Source: Neopestalotiopsis rosae (lineage: Eukaryota; Ascomycota; Sordariomycetes; Amphisphaeriales; Sporocadaceae). Taken from it: 64,000 nucleotides of DNA. How positions within the stretch are numbered: position 1 is the first letter of the stretch; each line of letters begins with the position of its first letter. The notes beneath the pieces were generated by a model that did not search any database, had not been told where the DNA came from, and worked only from the letters and a program-made list of their open reading frames with translations. Positions 26,001 to 39,000 of the stretch are shown one piece after another. The translations under genes were made by a program, and so were the position numbers. Where the stretch lies: assembly GCA_023078685.1 (NCBI GenBank), contig JALGAS010000006.1, forward strand, positions 124,001 to 188,000, given 5' to 3'.

Positions 26001-29000
26001 ACACAGATGTGAGAAGATTTGCGCAAAGGATTGAACTTGATCCATGGAGAAGACATCTGAGTGGTACGTCCATTTGCACCCGTAGTTTTCCGCATGAGGC
26101 TCAATTTCAAGGAGGAGAGGAGATTCCACATGGTCTTTGTGATTGATCTCAAAGATTGAAGCTTGCTTCCTCTTTCGACTTGACAGGGACTCTTGGTACA
26201 CAAAGAGTACCTCGAAGAGCTTGCTGCCTGGGGGCAGTCTTGCAAGCTTCTTGATATCTGCGAGACTGACTGGGTTCTGTTGCATGATTTGCCGGTTTTT
26301 GACGTGGGTGCTGCGTACCAAGTCAAGAATGTTGCTGGCTTCACCGAGTCGTGCTCTTATAGGCAGTGTGCTGAGGCAAGGCCCCATTACACGTTCAATT
26401 CCTTCTATGGGCAAAGTTCTACCTGAGAACACTGACCCAATCGTCACATCTTCAGCGCCGGTAATTGCTCCCCAGAGCCAAAGGAGACTAGACTGGAAGA
26501 CTGCTTGCGGTGTAACCTCCATCTGTAGCGCCACAGTTTGCACCAGTTTTGGTTCAATTTGAAGAAGATGACTGTGGAAATCAATTCCGGGGTTTGTGGC
26601 CGCAACCGTCCTAAAGTTTGGCAAGGAAGCGCCTGCACTGTCGCGCAAGTGCTCAGCCCAGAATTCTTTGTTGGAGTCATTTTGCGGTAGCTTTGAAGCT
26701 AATTGATGAGCAACCATTCGGAACGATGGTCTGTCAGGCAATGTTTGACCCTCGACCAGCGAGGTCAAATCATCAAGAAGCACATCGATGGTCCAGCCAT
26801 CGTATATGGCATGATGCACAATTATTCTGGCGCTTGAGCAATCCTCACTGATGATGATCTGAAGAGGACGCTCAAGGAAGTGATGGACATCGGCCACATT
26901 GGCTTCAGAAGCTTTGGAGGTCCAGCAAACTTGAAATTGTGCGAGCTCTTTCCAAATGACACGAACCATACGATCATGGAGATGAATGAAACCAGATCGG
27001 AGGATTTCGAACCAAGATTCTTTCGAGGTGTTCGAGGCATAGCAATTCCACGATTGACCAAACTTGATCTTTGATCATCTCATACGAGGTGTTCTGAGGC
27101 ATAGCAATGTCTACCGTATTGACATATAACTTGGCGTCTTTGATTGTCTCCACCAACATTGAGATTTGCAAAGATGTACAATCAGTAATCATTTCCATGT
27201 CTTGAGATTTGGCTGAATATACGTCATTTGAGGCCAACAAGGTGCTCGGATCAGTCTCGCCGACTTCATGATGCCCATTTGTAATGGCTTGCGTCTGAAC
27301 CGTCTCGCTCTCACGTTTCTTGATGGTCTCATGCAAATCGGCCAAGGTCGCGGAACTGAGAATGTCCAGCGGGCTCGCAATGACACCCAAATCTCTCAGT
27401 TGCGTCGCCAACTGGATTGCGAAAAGGGAATCAATGCCGACAGACGATAATCGAGTTGATGTCCGAACTGATAAATCAAGCATATCGCTGGTAGTGACAC
27501 ATAGCAGTCTCTCAAGGTCATCCTTGAACTCCTGTTCTTCGCTTGGCAAGGACGGCTCAATCTGCGAGCTTAAGAAATCTTGTTTTAGTCGCATTCGATC
27601 AATCTTTCCAGAGGGCAGCCTCGGGAATGTCTCCATTACCACAATCTCAGACGGCAACATAAAGGCCGGTAGCCATCGTCTGCAGTTTGCTGTGATCTCA
27701 TCGTGCATGCCAGAAATGCAATCAACGGCTGCAAAAGCGACGAGTACATTTGAAATGACGCAAACATACGCGCTGTGGCAGCCTTCAGTGCGTAGAATTG
27801 CATGCTCAACTTCACCAATTTCCATTCGCTGACCATTGAGCTTGATCTGACCCTCGGAGACGCGACCCAGGCACTCGATAGTACCATCAGGTAGCATTCG
27901 AGCCTTGTCACCGGTTTTGTACACACGGCCGAATTTTGTGTCAATGAAAGAAGCAGCATTCTGTTCTGGCCTGTTCAGATAGCCCGTGGCCAACTGGTGT
28001 CCACCGACCGCCAGTTCTCCGACCTGGCCGATTGGGGCAATTTCAAATGGCAACGCCTCAGTCTGATTGGCTGGCGATGTAATCACGAAAGCGGATACGG
28101 TATCAAGCGGTATACCAATGCAGCTTGGCGATGTCATTTTTCCAAAAGCGGGTTGTAGTGTGCTAAAGCAAGATTAGTAGCCGTACTTAGTATATGAACA
28201 CGAAGTACATCATAAAGGGATACCATACCAGTGTATTGCAGCTTCTGTTGGACCATACATGCCCCAAAGGATACTGGGTATCTGTGCATCTCCACCAAAC
28301 TCTTGTACCACCGGCTCCGTGAGCATTTCGCCGATGGTCAGCATCAATTTCAATTTAGGCGCACAGTGTCTCTTTTTCAAAAGACTGCCAGCGACAGAGG
28401 GAGTCAATTCGCATGCATCGACGTCGAGCTTGTTGATTATTCCAGGGAGATCCGACAACATGTCTGTGCGATTGCAACATACCAAGGTCTCTCCCCTGAA
28501 CAGAGGGAAGAATATCTCAAAGACAGATACATCAAAAGTTGGGGCTGCAAACTGTAGAAAACGAGAGAAAGCTGGTATGTGGCGATCGTGAGCCAACAAG
28601 CTCTGTGTAGCTGCCAAATGCGAGATGCCAACGCCCTTTGGTGTTCCGGTCGAGCCAGATGTATACATTACGTACGCCAAATCAAGTGGTGTGCACTCCC
28701 GGACACGGAATTCGCCTGGCGTGCCATGGCCGCGGGTCACCAGCAAAGAGTTGGATTCCTGATCAACACAAATGATCTTGGTTTCAGCAGTCGCTGGTAT
28801 ACGATGCGCAAGTTTCGATGTAGTCAGAACAAGACTGGCTTGAACGTCTTTAAAGATGAAACTGACACGATCTGCAGGAGCATCCAGATTGATAGGGCAG
28901 AAAGCAGCGCCTGATTTGAGAATTGCGATGAGTGCAACATAGAGTTCAGGGCTCTGGGGTATCACAAGGGGAATAATGAGCTGCTCTGTGAAGTTTCGGT

Positions 29001-29232
29001 TTGGTGATGCTTGTAGTGACTGTGATATACGTTCTGCAAGTTGGTCCGACAGAAGGTCGAGGCTGGTATACGACAAGGCGACTCGTTGTTGATCCTCGCC
29101 GAGGAAGTCAATAGCAGGGCCATCCTGATTGGCTGATTTTCTGATGAGGTCGTGTAATAGAGTTGGGCCAGGAAGAATCGCGGGTGTCGGGTTAAGGACG
29201 GATAGACGCATGGCCTGGTTGAGCTCCTCCAT
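14085..29232 (-). CDS. sidC: Ferrichrome-type siderophore nonribosomal peptide synthetase (SidC class), frame interrupted twice
   Basis: Giant NRPS of about 4,920 aa once two frame-breaking insertions are discounted. Exons on the minus strand: 29232-28229, 28162-25034, 24978-22737, 22686-14290 and 14219-14085, with GT-AG introns of 66, 55, 50 and 70 nt. Domain order is A1-T1-C1-A2-T2-C2-T3-C3-A3-T4-C4-T5-C5-T6-C6. Adenylation signatures are YTSGSTGTPKG (A1), FTSGTTGTPKG (A2) and YTSGTTGTPKG (A3). All six carrier domains keep the phosphopantetheine Ser (for example LGLDSISA). Condensation motifs include HHALYDG (C2, C6), HHALYDA (C3) and a degenerate FHGIYDA (C4). Three A domains with extra terminal T-C repeats and no thioesterase fit iterative assembly of a cyclic hexapeptide siderophore. 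SidA lies divergently upstream. The frame breaks at 27024-27048 (C1) and 24277-24496 (between A2 and T2) mean the gene is either a recent pseudogene or misassembled. Confidence 0.88.
24277..24496. repeat. Perfect 110-bp tandem duplication inside the NRPS gene
   Basis: Bases 24277-24386 and 24387-24496 are identical over all 110 positions. The unit encodes the A2 C-terminal segment around LHDFLPGYMIPSFIIP. Because 110 is not a multiple of three, the duplication shifts the NRPS frame and brings a stop within the second copy. Removing one copy rejoins the two flanking reading frames perfectly. No GT-AG intron of exactly 110 nt is possible. A weak GTTTCA...AAAG pair (24443 to 24337, 107 nt) would restore the frame with one extra Leu. 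Confidence 0.97.
27024..27111. repeat. Imperfect direct repeat causing a frameshift in NRPS domain C1
   Basis: The 25 bases 27024-27048 match 27085-27111 (27 bases) except for two single-base gaps. On the minus strand the second, shorter copy interrupts the C1 segment between WSIV and KESWFEILRSGF. Deleting it joins the two reading frames exactly. As present, it leads to a stop at 26974-26976. It looks like a templated short duplication followed by small deletions, or an error of long-read assembly. Confidence 0.85.
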
Positions 29233-32200
29233 ATTAGACAACCAAGTAAATGCCGTGCTGCCCCAAATGCATCTAGCCTGGCGAAGATACCGTACCTACA
29301 CACTGGCATAAGGACGTATTATAACGACCGGAGCTTGAAATCATGAGCAGTTTGAATTAGAGGTTCCAGACAATTCGTAATGCGCGCAAGCTGATTGGAC
29401 GGAGATTCACCAAAGCGGAAGGGGCCCAGTCAGGTAGTTTCTACTCCCTGGATGCGGGCGCTTTTGGAGGCTGATGGTAGATGGAGTCAGTCCTAGCAAC
29501 ATGCACAAACGCCCTGGGCCAATCCAAGAGTCTGTGTCCAATGGATGACGCTTGTGATGTCGCACCCGGTCCCTAATTTCGTGCCGTACGTACGTGGGTT
29601 CGACGCAGACTCCTCTGACGTGCAGCGGACAAGCAGGTGCGGCACGTGTCTCCGAGAGAGAGAAATATGATGTATGCAAGCCCGGTTGGGAATCAAGCTC
29701 AAACTCGGAGTCACTTTGTCTCTCTGGACCAGCCAGTGCCCACCATTCCAGGTGCCAGCCTTGTTGTTGAAGTTGCACCTCAGACGGGCTTCTTACCACT
29801 TTCTTCTCGTCACGGGGTGGAAGCAAGGGCAAGACGGGATAAAGTTGAGGTTTGATGTGATGTGACGCAATAAAAAAACAGTTTGACCATACAGCCGGGC
29901 CAACTGTTGTTGAAGAAAATTATCCGATACTCTGATGACTGACAGAGTCTGTAGTGGTTCTATGTAACGGGAATGATACTGATGTATGTCTCATCTGAGG
30001 AGGGGATGAACGAGATGCAGTACCTAGCAGGTACCAACGCGCATTCGCACTTGCCAATGTGCATTCAGACTGAAAATACATTGGAATAACTTGAATCCTA
30101 CCTAACTTGAAAATGCTAGCCTCCATCTGCTGGGCTGCGACTTACGGAAGATGCACACCATCCATTTGGACCCCTCATCATGGAACGACTTTACCTTGTA
30201 CTATGTGCCCGTTGAACCTGTGACTACCTTCGGGAACAACCATCGTCAACGCCATGCTACCCAAAAGCCCAAGGGCCATATCTTCATCGGGCAGGAGAGC
30301 ATCCACATTACGGGCAACCGAAACTCTATTTGCTATGGAAGTCATCTGAATCAACACCATCTCGAAGATGCTGGAGGTGCGGAGCTGGTTGCAATGTGCC
30401 ATGAATGCGTCCTGGACATTGGGCAGAGCACCAGTGACCAGAACACGCCAACGCACGACGACGCGCCTACATATGCCGCCTTGTGGTTATTCCCTGTCGG
30501 ACCAGGCCACGCGCTTTGCTAACGGAGGGGTGTTTTAGGGGTGTCCACCTCGGGCTGAAGTCGATGGATTTCGTTTTGTGTTTACGTCACTGATTCAACT
30601 TTTTCAACTCAAAGTGGATGGATGCAGCGTGGGGAGCCAAAGAAAATATTAGTAGCTGGTGAGGGACAAGGAGGGGGAGGTAACAGAGCCCGGTAACAAA
30701 TGGCAGGCAAGTGAATGTGGTGCATTACAGACTAATCGGGGCGGGTCTAGTTGATTGAATGGGCGGACGCGGCTGCTCAATGGGTGCTGCTCCTCGCTAT
30801 CCTATAATGCTCAAGTGCTGACTGACTGCTTCTAGTGTAGCTAAGCTGCTAGGGAGCTGCGCTACTACTGATTACTGGTAACCACTAACACTGGACTCGT
30901 GGACCCTTTCAACTTCAAGTTTGCAGGTCGAATTTATACCTCTTTCAAGGTTATGGTCTGCAACGTGCCATATCAACGTCTACAATACTACTTACTGTAT
31001 TTCAGTCACATACTTTGCATACCCAAGCTTGCTCACTTGCATATACACCTATGTACACACTTATATAGCCGCATGCGTAGCTGCTGATTAGCACGGCAGG
31101 GAACTTTTCTACCTCATCATATATGGTATCATATTCGAATTACAATTACCTACCTACACGCGGGAGGGTTACATGGCTGTGTGGGATATTACCTAAAGGC
31201 AGATCATCCCGCCACACAGCTCCTCTGCAATGCACTCCCACAAGCATCATGACATGGAAAGTAATGGTTGCCGTCTCGGAGACCGATGTCTGTCAGGCGG
31301 CTGTCTGTTATATTGCTGCCACCTGTCTGTCTTGTCCATGATTGCAAACTGCCATGCTTGGGGACAACAGAACCCCTATGCTGATCTTTCGGCCTCGACT
31401 TCACCAGTTGAGCCAGTTGAGCCACTGTCTTGCAGAGCCAGAGAAGCAGAACAAGGTGTGTGCCTGACGATTATTTCACCAAGCCGGGGCTTTTTAGTCT
31501 CTACCCATGCTGATCGGACATGCAAAATACATGAGCTAATTGCGACTATCAGAGCGGGACTCGAGGACTGGCTGACGGTAGCAGCCGGATTTACTAGTGC
31601 AGGACGAATTCGCTCAAGCAGGTTTATTAAGTGAGCTTGGCTTGAGCTCTTTTACCTTATGGGTGGCTCCATCGAATGTACACTCAACTGCATGTCCTTT
31701 GACTACACTGCGCGCCCAAAAGCTCCGCCGCAGCCACTTACTTTTTGTCATGAGCAAAACACCGAGGCCGAACAGCATCTCCGATACGAGCGACATGTCG
31801 AGCGAGCTCGAGCGAGCTTTTTCTGGGGATCGAGACGCGAGCCCTTCTTCGCAAAGGACTGCCTTGTGAGCCGCCAGCCAGCCAGCCAAAGCCAGCCTGT
31901 AGCCCGCCAGCCCGCCTGCCGCTACGAGTCGAGTGCCATCGCCCGCTGCAGAGAAGGGAAAGGGCCGCTGGACACCCCGTGCGGTCATCTACCGCCGCTT
32001 GCGTATACCCCGAATCCCTGGCTCAAAATGGACTACCGTAACTGCCTGCCTTCAGGCTGCTATAGAGATGCCCGCATCCTCCAGCATTATGCTGACGTCT
32101 GGCATCATTTCACGACGCATTCATGACCTTGCTACATACATCCAACTACAGATTACTATTCAGCTCAAGGACCAGATTTCTTACGCCACAAACCGAGTGC

Positions 32201-32375
32201 CGACGGATTCAACCTCGGAAAGCGAGGCCAAACCATCGAATTCGTCCGGCTTGGCCAAAAGATCGTGGGTATGGGACCTTCCCATTTGCATGGTTCGTTA
32301 CAATGGATCGTCTGGGTGGGGCTTCGATCGACTCCAGGACCCCGGCAACTGACCCGTTCTCTTCACCCAGTAATC

Positions 32376-32394
32376 TTATCTGATCATCAGATAA
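32376..32394. promoter_or_regulatory. Palindromic iron-GATA site (two ATCWGATAA motifs)
   Basis: TTATCTGATCATCAGATAA is a 19-base palindrome with one central unpaired base. Each strand reads ATCAGATAA, matching the ATCWGATAA element described for SreA/Sre1-type GATA repressors of siderophore genes. It is about 2.3 kb upstream of sidA and 3.1 kb upstream of the NRPS. Binding is inferred from sequence only. Confidence 0.65.
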
Positions 32395-33183
32395 AATTTC
32401 TGCATCCAATCACCACGCCTCTGCCAGGACCACGGGACTCCTCCGCACCACGGCTTTTGGCCAGGGTTCTGGCTTGCTGGCCGATCTTCACCGTGTTTCT
32501 CCGTGAGCGGTTTTTCTGATGATGAAAAATTTTCCACCACGGGCTCCTCTGGGATCGCAAGCTCGCTTGCATTATTCATCGCCTCAGACCATTCATGTCC
32601 GATCTAGGCAGGTTACGGAATCCAAGTAGTAGGACTTTGTGCTTAACCTGCGCCTACCCAGCCGCCGACCTCAATGTCGGAGGCCAGATGGCGAGGTTTA
32701 CCCTACGGAACGGGCCCTGAAACTGCTTTCGGAACGGCTACATAGCAACACGAGTCGTACGATCGGCGTCTACATGAAAGGTTATATGCTCCCATTGCGG
32801 TTCGCGTGTCCGTTGAGGTCCCGATTTATTCGGCTTCCCAATGGATATCACCTATGGGCTATAATTTGACACAGTCTCAGGGTCCTCTTGACAAGATCTA
32901 GACACCGATTCTGCTGTCTAGAGGCACAGTAGTAAGTTTATTGACGTAGCTGAAGAACCGTTGTTACACGGACCGCTGTGAATTGACCAGAACCATCTGC
33001 GCGCATTCATGCAGGTTCAGACAGGGCTGAACCGCAAATAGTATGCACCTCGGATCTGCATATGTAGGTAGACAGCCTATTATGTGGACGTGGTGAACGT
33101 GGTGGTTATATGGGCAAGCAGCATAAAATACGGGTTTCCAATTTGTCTACGACTCCAATCACCGCTCCAACTTAGAGCACGCC

Positions 33184-33202
33184 ACGTACGTAGTACGTAC
33201 GT
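33184..33202. repeat. 19-base palindrome of ACGTACGT arms
   Basis: ACGTACGTAGTACGTACGT is a perfect inverted repeat around a central G at 33193, extended by further GTAC on the right. It may be a protein-binding site or a simple-sequence expansion. No function assigned. Confidence 0.6.
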
Positions 33203-33658
33203 ACTGGTTCATTCGTACACAGCTACGAACACTGCCGGCAGCTAACACATTCAATCTATTGCTCCCGGCGTACTAGATCCGGCAGTACGGGCGACTGGAC
33301 GAGTTGATTTCCGCATTGTCTGGCAATTGTGGCACTTCCGTCCATCAATGTGTACGTAATTTCCAGTAATATTCGGGTTCAGCAAATGTCGACTCGGCCC
33401 AACGATCACGAAGCAATCGGCAACGGTGTGGGCTATTCATTACTACTTGTAGGAACTAATCCATGGCTAATCCGGCACTATTACCAAAATTCACTGCAAC
33501 AGAATGGATACTGAGGGCTAGGTCATTGGCCATCGACGATGAAAACTGACCGTTTCCTTTACCAGGAGGCGGTTTAAGCAACCTCGGAGCATCCAGGGTC
33601 AGGGGCAAGGCACGGCGCCGTAGCTGGCGCAGGGCCCATGGGCCGCTCATGCATCTCC

Positions 33659-33667
33659 ATCTGATAA
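33659..33667 (+). promoter_or_regulatory. Extended iron-GATA motif ATCTGATAA
   Basis: A single ATCTGATAA element about 1.06 kb upstream of the sidA start, followed a few bases later by another GATAA (33677-33681). It matches the ATCWGATAA consensus known for SreA-type regulators. Its position fits iron repression of sidA. Inference from motif and context. Confidence 0.55.
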
Positions 33668-34643
33668 GATTGTTTCGATAACGCCGACTTCGCATCTCTC
33701 CATCAGAACCTAATCCATACTAGATGCCCCACCCACCCGGAAGCATTTGCGTCTCCTCCTGCATGGAAATCTGTTCGTACCACCTGGGCACTTCGCCAGC
33801 ATTCCCCATTGCCACCTCGGCCGGTTTTTTTTCCACACACAACGACCGGAACAGACTGCCATGTCTGTGCTTCGTTCAGCAACGAGAACAGGCTAGGTCA
33901 GATTCTTCTGCTTCTTCCTCTTGGCTACTACGTACCACCTCGTCTCATGTAGCTCTCGAATCCGGCAAGCGTCGGACCCTGGATGAGGGACCTTTTCCTT
34001 GAGTTGTTTCCAAGTACTACCACGCCCGGCTCAATGGAGCAAGGCCGCCTGCTGTCAGCCAATGCCGCAGTATGGGCAGCTAGTGCTCTCCATACCTCGG
34101 ACCATGAATGGCTCGCTTGCATCGAGCTGTCATCCATTCGCGGGCACCTCTGCTTGTGAGATACATTCCGTGTACTTGGTCCGGCCCGTACTCGCCATGG
34201 ATATCAATTATCCCGCCCCAGAGAGGTACATGGCAACCCGCTGTCGCTCTGTGGAGTCATGACCAAGCCATGCAGGGTTCGACAAGGTTAGAGATGAGAT
34301 GAGGCCATCGCTTGGTATTCTCTCGAGTTATATTCATAAAAAAAATTTAGAACCGGCCCACGAAAGGTGGCATGTCCAGTGGAACGGCTGGGTCCCGATG
34401 TTGGCAAGCGCTTTCAACTGGTCAGTTTATTTATGCTGTCGCTCTCGCTGCGAGGGTAAATAAAGATTGCCCTTCCTCTCATCATCCCGCAGTCAGGACT
34501 TCTGAAGATATTCCTTCTTCAGCGATCTAGTATTCACGAGCAATCGATTCTCTTGGAACTCGTTGCTGCTACTACATCATATCGTAATTGGTCTTTGAGA
34601 AATCTGTAGCTCCTTGCAAGCCTCACACTCATCTTTCTTGTAA

Positions 34644-36418
<1,775 letters not shown>

Positions 36419-39000
36419 CCAAAATGCATCCGAAAAAAGAAATCTGTTTATAGCCGTGGGTTTATGGGGGGCATTTTCCCTGCGGAACGACGCATTAAAG
36501 ATACCAGCATAAGAGACAAAAGCATCATTTTGATTTAGACAATACATTATTTTTTTTTAACTCGATTCAAGCAAAATCGAAATTGATGAAATTCATACGA
36601 ATTGTGAATGCAAGTTTCATTATTTCGTAGATTGAGCGTGTTGATACTGCACACTTCGTATATGACGAATACAATGGAAGCATTTAGAGCCGTGAAGCGT
36701 AAATTTATAATACGAATCTTTCTTTACGACTCACACATGTATAGTCGTCATTAGCGTAGGATTATATATGAGACTGTCAAAAGCCAGGCTGTTATCTCCC
36801 GGCAACCACCCCTGGTCGCTGATCGCCATACATAATCAATGACGGATTCCCGCTCTAGAAACGCCACAGGAAGGATCATAGTGGTCCGTGGCCAACGACC
36901 TTCATTACGCATCATGCATACAAGTAAAGCCACTTGGGGGCTGATGTTATACATCATATTTGATATCCTTTTTGAGGAGGTCTCTGCCGGTCGTTTTTGT
37001 ATGCTATCCTGCGGAGGGGATATCCAAGCCAGCTCACGATGCAAGATTTGAACCGACGAAATCACGTCGCGATTCGAAATCGCTGTGACTCAAGCAGGCT
37101 TAGTCGATATAGGATTAGAACTCTTGGAAATTTCACATCCTTTAGCAGCAATTCCTTCTTTCACACATGTCTCATTTGAGGGTGGTTGTGGATAAAGTTA
37201 TTTGAATCCAAAATATGGTAGACGAACAATACCTCCATTTTCGTGAAGACATTTACCCAATGCACTTACACACACAATGACCTAGTCCCGTGCATATATA
37301 TTTATATGTTACAAAATCTAATATTCCAGAAAATGGCTTCGGACCATCAAAATTACGTCAACGACCTGAGAGATTTTGGGGTTCGTCCTTCCGAGAGATG
37401 CTTCTGGCCAGAACAAAAACTAGAAATCTGGGCATGGACTATTTGAAAAAATGCAACCGAAGAATTGCGTTCAGAGCCGAATCATCCGAATAATAGCAAC
37501 ATCGCTTAGATACACTGCATTGGCTCAATGTCACTTCCCTCCTGAAATGATTGCATTTTTTCGAATGATTTTACCCATTCGGTTCGGTCAGCCTCAAGGG
37601 CTACGTACGACAATGGTGAATTTTGTCTCCAATGCGACCCGAAAATCTGGAAGAATGGAGGGGGAGTGGAAAGGCTCGTGGTTGCAATGAGCATCTATAT
37701 CGGGAGGAAACGTCGAACATGTTCTTTTCCCTCCTACCCTTGCTCAATCGAATTTGGTCATCCGAGAACAGCACAATGAGTTTTCGCAGAGAAAAACGTG
37801 TTTTGTCTTTCTTGTCTCTTCATGTGCTTAATGTTGGTTCATTGCCTGAATCTTTTTTTTTTTACCCCCCTTCCTGTTGCAGCATTGGCGTTGGCCCAGG
37901 GGGTGGGCGCTCAATTTAAAGTCCTTCCTAATCCGATCCGGCCGCCGCGGTGCCAATACCACTGCAACAACGTCCACAAACGTGATAGTGAGCTTTTTCT
38001 TCGGCAACCACAGACATTCAATATACAGTAAAGCCAGTACTATTAATAGGAGGGAAGCCATTTTTTTGGAGAAAGAGTTCGAGACATATGATTGGGTCAC
38101 GCATACGCAAAAGCCAATATTCCGATGGCTGACGAGGCTTTTTATTGATTTCTTGGTCCTGTCTTCCTGTTGGTGCTTCCTTCTTGGTGCTGCTTTCTTG
38201 GTTCAAGATAGGTATCGGTCCACGCTCCCGGTTCCGGGCTTGGAATATTACTATAATGAATGCGCTATAGGGGGACGATTGCGTTAATTGAAAGCATGTG
38301 GCAGAGTCTAGAACATGTGGTCGTACGCTTTTTACCATGTACGCCTTCTTCCAACCCCCTGCTGGACGCAAGGGGAACACATGCGATTGCAACGTCCAGT
38401 GACTCTTTTGGTCTGCATTCACACAGAATAAGGAGAAAAGAACCAAGTGAGCTGAGAAGATTCAGACTCCGCACGATTGGGAAGAGGGGGGAGGGGGGCG
38501 GCGAGGGTTTCCCTCCCCCCCCCCCCCTGGTTGTTGGAACTTGGCAATAATAGGCCCTGCTGTCCTTCTTGGAAAGAGACGCAACATATTTGGAGGGCAT
38601 TGGAAACTAGAAAAGGCATGAAGATCATTTACCCTTTTGACATTTCTCCCCGTGCATTGTGTCGAATCACACGATATTGTTTGTTCGGTAGCTCTCTCGC
38701 CTGGTTGTCGTTCCTTTATTGATTTGCTGCGTCGCAAAAGAAGGCTCATCTTCATATCACGGGCTCGATTTATTTTTTATTTCAGAGTCTCTCTTATTGC
38801 TCAGTCATACGTTAATTTGTTGTCAAATTCCTTCTCGTCTACGCTGCCTATTTAGCCGGCGGCGTGGGCAGTCGCTTATTGAGTGCAGCTGCACCAAACC
38901 GATTGGCCCGTTGGGGAAAAGCAAGATCGCCAATTTGAGTGAGGAGATTGAGGCTCAAGCAAGCGAAAAGCAGAGAAAAATAAAAAGAGGGAAAAAAAAG
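36419..39000. other. Gene-poor intergenic region downstream of sidA
   Basis: 2.6 kb, AT-rich in the first part (36530-37250), with no supported gene. The last 500 bases form the leader or promoter of the Hce2-like gene. It contains the G-rich/C-run element at 38479-38528 and a purine-rich leader (38941-39000) just before the ATG. Confidence 0.5.
38479..38528. repeat. G-tract element facing a poly-C run
   Basis: The plus strand has four or more G-runs (AAGAGGGGGGAGGGGGGCGG then GAGGG), followed after TTT by CCC and a run of C. The G-runs fit a quadruplex pattern. They could instead pair with the C-run as a hairpin. It lies about 470 bases upstream of the Hce2-like gene start. Confidence 0.6.

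Noticed and set aside
31659..32126. 155-codon frame in the siderophore spacer as a gene.
   Set aside because: No ordered codon bias, domain, signal peptide or exon partners; a frame of similar length is open on the opposite strand.
37030..37095. tRNA-like pieces: a GATTT...AAATC stem and a GCGATTCGAAATCGC arm.
   Set aside because: The anticodon loop would be nine bases, no matching acceptor stem is visible, and spacing does not fit a cloverleaf on either strand.
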